From assembly GCA_020744225.1 (NCBI GenBank), contig JAGMWG010000008.1:806001-870000 (forward strand): a stretch of 64,000 nt of DNA, in the 5' to 3' direction. This document shows, piece by piece, positions 58,037 through 64,000 of the stretch. Source of the stretch: Paraphoma chrysanthemicola (Eukaryota; Ascomycota; Dothideomycetes; Pleosporales; Phaeosphaeriaceae). The notes under the pieces are model-generated. The model was not told where the DNA came from, searched no databases, and was given only the letters and a program-made list of their open reading frames with translations. The position numbers and the translations under genes are program-made. Numbering within the stretch: position 1 is the first letter of the stretch; each line of letters opens with the position of its first letter.

Positions 58037-59878
58037 ATGACTTCGCAAGACGAGCATGGCAGTTCGAGAAATGTCGACACAGTAAAGGATAACCTTGACG
58101 AAGAAATAGTCGAGGAGTCAAGACCAAAGCCAACGTCACCGGCATCATCTGACATTCTTGGGGACAAATTTGCTCCATACGATCCAGTCACTGCTCCGAA
58201 AATACACTCAGACCTTCCGCCAGAGATATGGACTATAGTACAGTCAGCACCTGCCAACTTCCCGCCTCAGTACTTTCTCGACGTCAACAGAAACTTGCTT
58301 GAGAATCCAAATCTGACCGCGTCGCATCTTTCTCGTGCAGAGCTGTCATATCAAAGTTTCAACGACGCGACTTTCAATCCTCAAGCAACGACGCCGGAAG
58401 GTCTTGCAAGCATTGTCAAGCACTTGCGTCCTGAATGTCGACCACAATTCGTCCAAGGCGGAATCGATGGTTACGAACTCGAGTGGACCGTGGTACGCAA
58501 ATTAATACCACGCAATCCGAATTTGGATGGGACACTGATGCAGACATGTCATCTCTACACGTCGACCTCGGACATCACCGTCACAATATCTGAAGGTGAA
58601 GAATCGAAGACTGTAAAAGCAGAGCGATACCTTGTCGTCTATATTCCCCATGTCTCCGCACCAGACCAAATACCATACTACCATCCCACCGTCCGCGCTC
58701 TCGGAATGCTGTACACCTACCTTCCGTCTCCGCCTTCTACACTTCCTAGGGGCGTTCTCTCGATCCACTATTCCATATTTCCCACTCATCCCCTGGACAA
58801 TCGACTCTCTCGCACCGCCCTCAAGCTGTGCGAGATCATTCACAAACATTCCCGTGGCCGCGCAGCTGGGTACAAGAAGCGCGTGCATCACGATGTCATC
58901 ATCCCACAAAAACGGTACCAGGACACATATGCTTACCTCAAAAGCAAGTACGCAAAACCGCTAATCGAGAACTGGATCGAACAAACTCCAGCCGAGAAAC
59001 ACGTCTTTGAAGACCTGGGTATCGCAGCTTTCTTGATCGAATTATGGACCGACATGTACAGCAGCGTGATCACCAACGCACAAACAAATGAAGAAAGCAA
59101 CGAAACCAGAAAAGCCACCGCAATACAAAACTTCCCCGGCTTCGTCGACATCGGTTGTGGCAACGGTCTGCTCGTCTATATCCTCGTCCTCGAAGGCTGG
59201 TCGGGCTGGGGTTTCGACGCTCGCAAGCGCAAAACATGGGACACTTTTGGTCCAGACTTTACAGATAAACTAAAAGCTATGCTGCTCATCCCATCCATTC
59301 TCCAATCCTCACCACCGCCCTCACTGGCTGGTAATGAAGACGATACAACACCCCTCCGGGACGCTCCGCCCTCCCACACCGGTGTCTTTGCTCAAGGAAC
59401 TTTCATCATCAGCAATCACGCCGACGAACTCACACCCTGGACTCCGCTTCTCGCATCGCTGTCCGATTCGCCGTTCATTGCGATTCCATGCTGTAGTCAT
59501 GATTTCGGGGGGGCGCGGGTACGCGCACCAGTACATAAGAAGTGGGTTGTCGAGGATCCGAATGCGACGGGGAAAGAGAAGAATAAACAGCCGAGTGCAT
59601 ATGCGGGGCTGTGCAGTTGGGTAAGTCATTTGACGGAGCAGATGGGGTATGAGGTGGAGAAGGAGCATCTGAGGATACCAAGTACGAGGAATCTTGCAGT
59701 CCTTGGGAGGACGAGAGTGGGAGATGATAGTGCGGAGAAGAGCGTGGAGGAGAGGATGGGGTTTGCGAGAACATTGGTGGAGAGTGAGATGGGTGGAGCG
59801 ACGACGCTTGAGCAGGTACGTTTGATGTGGTTGAGAAGTGGTGGGGAATTAGTGAAGCCGGGAAAAGGTGGTCACTAG
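58037..59878 (+). CDS. TRM44: tRNA (uracil-2'-O)-methyltransferase Trm44
   Basis: SAM-dependent cytosolic enzyme that 2'-O-methylates U44 in the variable region of serine tRNAs. Single exon, 613 aa, in the usual range. The central part YLVVYIPHVSAPDQIPYYHPTVRALGMLYTYL is a family landmark, as are KRVHHDVIIPQKRYQDTYAYLKSKYAKPLIENW and EQTPAEKHVFEDLGIAAFLIELW. The SAM-binding loop is FVDIGCGNGLLVYIL (about residue 369), followed by GWGFDARKRKTW and TFIISNHADELTPWTPLLA, and IPCCSHDFGG near the C-terminus. The start was moved from an upstream GTG to the ATG at 58037. Its 3' end converges on RPS10 with 242 bases between stops. Confidence 0.93.
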   Translation: MTSQDEHGSSRNVDTVKDNLDEEIVEESRPKPTSPASSDILGDKFAPYDPVTAPKIHSDLPPEIWTIVQSAPANFPPQYFLDVNRNLLENPNLTASHLSRAELSYQSFNDATFNPQATTPEGLASIVKHLRPECRPQFVQGGIDGYELEWTVVRKLIPRNPNLDGTLMQTCHLYTSTSDITVTISEGEESKTVKAERYLVVYIPHVSAPDQIPYYHPTVRALGMLYTYLPSPPSTLPRGVLSIHYSIFPTHPLDNRLSRTALKLCEIIHKHSRGRAAGYKKRVHHDVIIPQKRYQDTYAYLKSKYAKPLIENWIEQTPAEKHVFEDLGIAAFLIELWTDMYSSVITNAQTNEESNETRKATAIQNFPGFVDIGCGNGLLVYILVLEGWSGWGFDARKRKTWDTFGPDFTDKLKAMLLIPSILQSSPPPSLAGNEDDTTPLRDAPPSHTGVFAQGTFIISNHADELTPWTPLLASLSDSPFIAIPCCSHDFGGARVRAPVHKKWVVEDPNATGKEKNKQPSAYAGLCSWVSHLTEQMGYEVEKEHLRIPSTRNLAVLGRTRVGDDSAEKSVEERMGFARTLVESEMGGATTLEQVRLMWLRSGGELVKPGKGGH

Positions 59879-60120
59879 ACAATACACATATAGGACGATG
59901 AACAGCGAAGATCACAAAGCACAGCCACTGAAGTGTACTGGGTATCATTGAGAAAAGGCCCTACTTCAAGTGCAGAGTCGCATCTTGAGTGGACCATGGA
60001 TTCGTAGTATCATCCGTTCGTTTCGCCATATGCCAAAGCGATCCCTTTTGTGATGCAGTAAAGTTCCGACATGAAGATGACCCTAATCCAGCCTAGACTC
60101 CTTAAGCAAGTGGGAAGCGC

Positions 60121-60891
60121 TTAAGAAGCAGGAGCAGCGCCGCGGCCACGTCCGAAGCCACCACGGAACTCGGGCTTGAACTCGCCAGGCGCACCACCCT
60201 CGGGCTTCTCGCCCTGGTCGCGGCGGCGGTAACCATCACGGTCGCCACCACGGCCACCGCGGCCTCCACCGCGCCTCTCGCGGTCATCACCACCGAGCAT
60301 GCCCCGGGGAGGAGCAGAGCGCTGCTGCTTGATGTGCGTCTGGGGCACAATTTCGGCGGGAAGGTGGAGCCACTCGCGGAGGTAGTCGAGACCCTCAGGG
60401 GTGAGGGTGTAGTAGTAGTACTGCCATGAGAAGCGGGTCTTGAGGTAACCGCGCGAGGTCAACGACTGGCCTGCACACGAATTAGATGCGGGATAGACGA
60501 ATCAAGTTAGGGGCAACTGACAAGCCTTGACAACGAACAGGTTCTTGGTGTCGATGTCGCCGTGCTTGGGAAGGTTGAAGTCCTTCTTTGCGACGAGAAC
60601 GCCCTCTGTGGTGACCGTGTGTCAGCCTATCCTTATATGCAGCAAGCTGCGAAATTTGTACGATTGTGCCATAGCCATGGCTCGACGTGGAGGAATACTA
60701 ACCTCGGAAGAGGTACCTGAGAAGTAGCAGTTAGCAAGCTTTCTACACATTTTGTAATAAGAGGGGTCAATTGGAGCTCAAGGTCAAGGTTGGATATTGT
60801 GGAAATGTCCGTCTCGATTGCGCCGCAGTGTTGACTGGTGGAGGAGGACTAACTCGTGGATCTTCTTGCGATCGGCCTTGGGGATAAGCAT
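60121..60891 (-). CDS. RPS10: 40S ribosomal protein S10 (eS10) with a 14-nt micro-exon
   Basis: Component of the small ribosomal subunit head/beak; 161 aa. Four exons: 60891-60854, 60716-60703, 60605-60522, 60470-60121, introns 137, 97 and 51 nt. Exon 2 is only 14 nt and supplies the residues YLFR between KKIHE and EGVLVAKKDF; both flanking introns are GT-AG and the phases (2, 1, 1) close perfectly. Without it the protein would lose its frame. Family landmarks: MLIPKADRKKIHE, KHGDIDTKNLFVVKACQSL, SRGYLKTRFSWQYYYYTLTPEGLDYLREWLHLP and a glycine/arginine-rich tail (GGGRGGRGGDRDGYRRR). It shares a 312-base promoter region with SDE2 on the other strand. Confidence 0.94.
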
Positions 60892-61203
60892 CTTGACGGC
60901 TGTGAGAAGTCTCGGGGATGCTGTTGTTGGTCGGTGATGGTCGATGAGGAGGAAGTTCGCGGTCGTCGCATCATTTTAGAGAGCGAGTGCACGCTAACGA
61001 TAGGCGAGCGCACGGACCTTCGGGGTCGAGCAGCCTTGGCGATTCTCCACTTGCACTTTCACTTTCATCAACGCAACACTTTCTACCCCACAAGTACCAC
61101 ACCAGCCCACACTATAGTCACAATCTGTGAGAACTTCAAGAGATACTAATCTCATTAAATTTACAGTACAAACGATTGCGAACACCGAACACCGAAAGCA
61201 ATC
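60892..61203. promoter_or_regulatory. Bidirectional promoter between RPS10 and SDE2
   Basis: 312 bases between divergent ATGs. It contains GC-rich sequence on the RPS10 side (CTAACGATAGGCGAGCGC near 60991) and a T/CT-rich, A-rich leader on the SDE2 side. No TATA element is obvious. Shared regulation is inferred from the spacing alone. Confidence 0.45.
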
Positions 61204-62034
61204 ATGGACTCCGCCACTCAGGCCCCAATCACAGTCATTGTGAACAGCATCAAAGGGCACGACATCGCTTTCGCAGCGCCCAAAGACACACCTCTCACCT
61301 CCATATACGATACACTCTACGAGCGCGCACCCTGGATACAAAACTCATCGTACATCCTCACTACGAACTCGCGCCGAGCCGTCCGTCATGACGAATCGCC
61401 AGTTTCCTCGCTTCTCGCCTCGCCATCAGATACATTCCTCTCACTCCGCCTGACGGTCCCGCTTTGTGGTGGCAAAGGTGGCTTCGGATCGATTCTGCGT
61501 GCTCAGGGCGGTCGCATGTCTTCGCGCAAGAAGAATACAGGCGACGCAAATGCATCATCGCGTAACCTCGATGGACGCCGATTACGGACTGTGGCTGAAG
61601 CCAAAGTCCTCGCGGAGTACCTTGCCATCAAGCCAGAGATGGAACAGCGTGAGAAGGAAGAGCGTCGCAAGCGGTGGGAAGATATTGTAGCAAGCACAGA
61701 ACGGAAGCAGGAGGAACTCATGCACAGTCGAGGCACTGCTCGGCTCGATGCGCAGTGGGTCGAAAACAAAGAGGAAGCGGAGACCAAAACAAGGGAGGCT
61801 ATTGAGAAGATGATGATGGAGATGGCGCAAAGGGAGAGCTCCGAAGAAGATGGCGAGGACGAGGCTAAACCCGCAGGCTCAGCATCAAAGCCTGTACAGC
61901 AGCGGCAGATGTTTGGGTGGGACGACGAAGACGACGAGTTCATGAGTGACAGCGAAGAGGACGAGGATGTCTCAGAAGAAGACGTCAAGCAGCCGGAATT
62001 TGTGGGCAAGGGCAAGGCAAAGGCTGCTTGTTGA
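61204..62034 (+). CDS. SDE2: Sde2, ubiquitin-like pre-mRNA splicing regulator
   Basis: Intron-selective splicing and genome-maintenance factor. It is made as a ubiquitin-fold precursor and cut after a GG-KGG motif; the released C-terminal part joins the spliceosome. Single exon, 276 aa, ATG in ATCATGGAC context. The N-terminal ubiquitin-like part (ITVIVNSIKGHDIAF...LSLRLTVPLCGG) ends at residue about 90, followed directly by KGGFGSILRAQGGRMSSRK, the Sde2 cleavage and invariant block. Next come RNLDGRRLRTVAEAKVLAEYLA, a charged helical region (EMEQREKEERRKRWEDIVAS) and an acidic tail (DDEDDEFMSDSEEDEDVSEED). In fission yeast Sde2 promotes splicing of a subset of introns, notably in heterochromatin and telomere genes. 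Confidence 0.93.
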   Translation: MDSATQAPITVIVNSIKGHDIAFAAPKDTPLTSIYDTLYERAPWIQNSSYILTTNSRRAVRHDESPVSSLLASPSDTFLSLRLTVPLCGGKGGFGSILRAQGGRMSSRKKNTGDANASSRNLDGRRLRTVAEAKVLAEYLAIKPEMEQREKEERRKRWEDIVASTERKQEELMHSRGTARLDAQWVENKEEAETKTREAIEKMMMEMAQRESSEEDGEDEAKPAGSASKPVQQRQMFGWDDEDDEFMSDSEEDEDVSEEDVKQPEFVGKGKAKAAC

Positions 62035-62448
62035 GTGGAATGCGATGCGCGAAGAGCGCAAGTGCCAGTGCAGAATTACCAGCGGGCGTAACCAGGCGTT
62101 TGAAAATTGCTTGTCCAATTGTAGATACCCATCTTGAATTTATCATTATCCACTTGCGGCAACTTAATGCGTACTGCCGTGCAATCAAAACAGCGTAGGG
62201 AGCAGCCTTCATTGTAATTATCTTGTGAGCCGTTCATCTCCAGCTCACGAGCGCTGTTCACCGACGGACAAGATGCGTATCACACGCGGGATGAATCCGC
62301 GCTAGCAACCCTATGCTCGTTATCGGCGCGTCTCCCCACTCACTGGGCGCATGTCATGCCACAACACGACTAGTCACGCTCCTGATGCCGAACTTCTTCT
62401 GATCCCTCCAAACATGTCACGTTCTCTTCTCCTCTCCTCAACTTCACA
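62035..62448. other. Intergenic between SDE2 and the M20 hydrolase
   Basis: 414 bases; nothing beyond flanking and promoter sequence. The last 60 bases are CT-rich. Confidence 0.4.
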
Positions 62449-64000
62449 ATGGCGCTTCCAGCCAGCAGATTTGTGTCTGCACTTCGGATTGCGGGTCGAC
62501 GGTACCCCGCCTTGAAAGTGGGAGCGGCATGTCGAAGTGGCTTCAGATGTGAGCAAGCTCGAGGATTCGCGACTAGTCCAAAATGGCAGATCAGGACGAA
62601 GGAGATGAATGAGGATAATCTCAAAGATCTAAAGGTTAATCAAGGAAGATTGATGGAGGATATCCATTATACTTGCCAATGGGGCACGGGTGAACGATGG
62701 GGCGAGTATGTAGCCCTGGATAATGTAAGAGCACGATGCTAACGAGAGCAGTGCGCCATCAGAGACCGGAATGTCTCGCCTCGCCCTCTCTGATGCCGAC
62801 AAGTCTGCGCGCGATTGGTTCGTCTCCACCACTGAAGCTCTGGGCTGCAAAGTCACTGTAGATGCAATGGGCAACATATTTGCTGTCCGCCCTGGACTTC
62901 GGAATGACAAGCCTCCCACCTTCGTAGGCAGCCATCTTGACACGCAGCCTACAGGTGGACGATACGATGGCATCCTAGGCGTCACGGCGGGCGTGGAGAT
63001 GCTACGAGTCCTTGCCGATAATTGGACAGAAACCGAGTATCCAGTTGGCGTCATCAATTGGACGAACGAGGAGGGCGCGCGGTTTCCTAAGTCAATGATC
63101 TCGTCTGGTGTGTGGGCAGGCGATGTCCCCGTAGAGACAGCACACAACCTCCGGGAAGTGCATCCAGGCACGGCAACAATGGCAGAAGAGCTCAAGAGAA
63201 TTGGATACCTAGGGACGACACCAGCAAGCCACGAAGCGAATCCAATGGCTGCGCACTTTGAGTTACATATAGAGCAGGGACCACTTCTGGAGATGTCGAA
63301 TAAGAAGATCGGCGTGGTCACTGGTGTGCAGGCATACAAGTGGTTAACCGTCAACGTAAAAGGACGAGACTCTCACACCGGAACAACGGATCTCAAATCC
63401 CGTGCAGACGCTCTCTTGACAGCGTCCAAGATGATCTTACATTCGCATCGTCTCGCGACTGCCAATTGCGCTCTGGTGTCAACAGGTATCTTGAACCTCA
63501 AGCCCGGATCGACCAACACCGTCCCAGGCTCAGTGACTTTCAGCCTTGACATCCGCTCGCCTAAGGACTCAACTGTCGCCAAAATCAAGGAAGTCATCCT
63601 CCAAGACTTTCCCAAGATCGCAGCAGGAGAAGACGTGCTCGACTCAAACCTTGGTTGTACAGGTGGCTTGCCTTTGGAAGTCGAGATTGTAGAAGACTTC
63701 AACTCACCCGCGACTACGTTTCACACAGATTGCATCACGTCTGTTCGACAGTCTGCACACCATATCCTTGGCCCAAATAGCCACAATCTGATCATGGAGA
63801 TGACATCTGGTGCCGGGCACGATAGCGTATATGCGAGCAAGCATTGCCCAACTAGTATGATATTCGTACCTTGTCGAGAAGGCGTGAGCCACAACCCACG
63901 AGAGTTCTGTAAAGAGGAGGACTGTGCACTTGGCGCTCAGGTTCTGTTGCAGAGTGTGGTGAGGTTCGATCGCATGAGGGATGAGAGGAGGGTTAGTTGG
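62449..64000 (+). CDS. M20-family N-carbamoyl/ureido amidohydrolase, 3' end cut by window
   Basis: Metal-dependent hydrolase of the N-carbamoyl-L-amino-acid hydrolase, beta-ureidopropionase and allantoate amidohydrolase group, which releases ammonia and CO2 from ureido compounds. Exon 1 62449-62705, a 43-nt intron (GTATGT donor, GCTAAC branch, GAG-AG acceptor), exon 2 from 62749 to the edge. Metal and active-site residues are seen: FVGSHLDTQPTGGRYDGILG (His and Asp), WTNEEGARFP (Glu pair), HFELHIEQGPLLE (His) and VSHNPREF near the end. About 502 residues are visible and the fold is nearly complete, so only a few residues should be missing. The N-terminus (ASRFVSALRIAGRRYPALKVGAACRSGF...RGFATSPKW) is arginine/alanine-rich with no acidic residue early and an RGFA-TS motif like mitochondrial cleavage sites, suggesting import. 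The exact substrate is uncertain. Confidence 0.87.

Overview
This window is nuclear DNA of a filamentous ascomycete (Pezizomycotina), most likely a dothideomycete-like mould, although the class cannot be fixed from sequence alone. The evidence is many short GT-AG introns (43 to about 150 nt, often with CTAAC or CTGAC branch sites), fungus-only elongation factor EF-3, a Pls1-type tetraspanin, a Mcm1-type MADS-box regulator, complex I, and roughly 1 gene per 2.4 kb on both strands. I see no bacterial operon, rRNA, tRNA, CRISPR array or intact transposon. Both edges cut a gene: the 5' end of a methylcitrate/citrate synthase and the 3' end of an M20 amidohydrolase.

1-9 kb holds metabolism and translation genes, all on +: probable 2-methylcitrate synthase, a membrane-anchored GH3 beta-glucosidase and EF-3. 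9.5-16.2 kb is a same-strand block with an extracellular theme: a four-exon secreted protein built from repeated cysteine-rich modules, an MFS sugar transporter, and a secreted quinoprotein-like beta-propeller. 16.8-20 kb carries small weakly characterised genes, including a spliced small secreted cysteine-rich protein and a coiled-coil protein. 20.2-22.7 kb has an IFI6/IFI27-like membrane protein and a divergent mitochondrial pair (complex I 10.5 kDa subunit, pyruvate carrier subunit).

23.8-40 kb is looser: a large unknown protein, an APC-family permease, a gene-free 2.3 kb stretch, the MADS-box gene and the tetraspanin PLS1 facing away from each other across 1.8 kb, and an unrecognised five-intron gene whose N-terminus looks like a PCNA-binding peptide. 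40.6-64 kb is dense housekeeping: P4-ATPase flippase (Dnf1/2 type), Sen1 helicase, a serine-rich unknown, GNA1, TRM44, RPS10 with a 14-nt micro-exon, SDE2, and an M20 hydrolase with a mitochondrial-type leader.

Gene models were built by hand from reading frames and splice signals. Where the nearest upstream frame began with GTG or TTG I moved the start to the first ATG with good context. The most unusual material is the modular cysteine-rich protein, the small spliced secreted protein, the PIP-box-like unknown, and the micro-exon in RPS10 next to the splicing factor SDE2. No obvious self-contained new molecular system (defence, mobile or biosynthetic cluster) is present.
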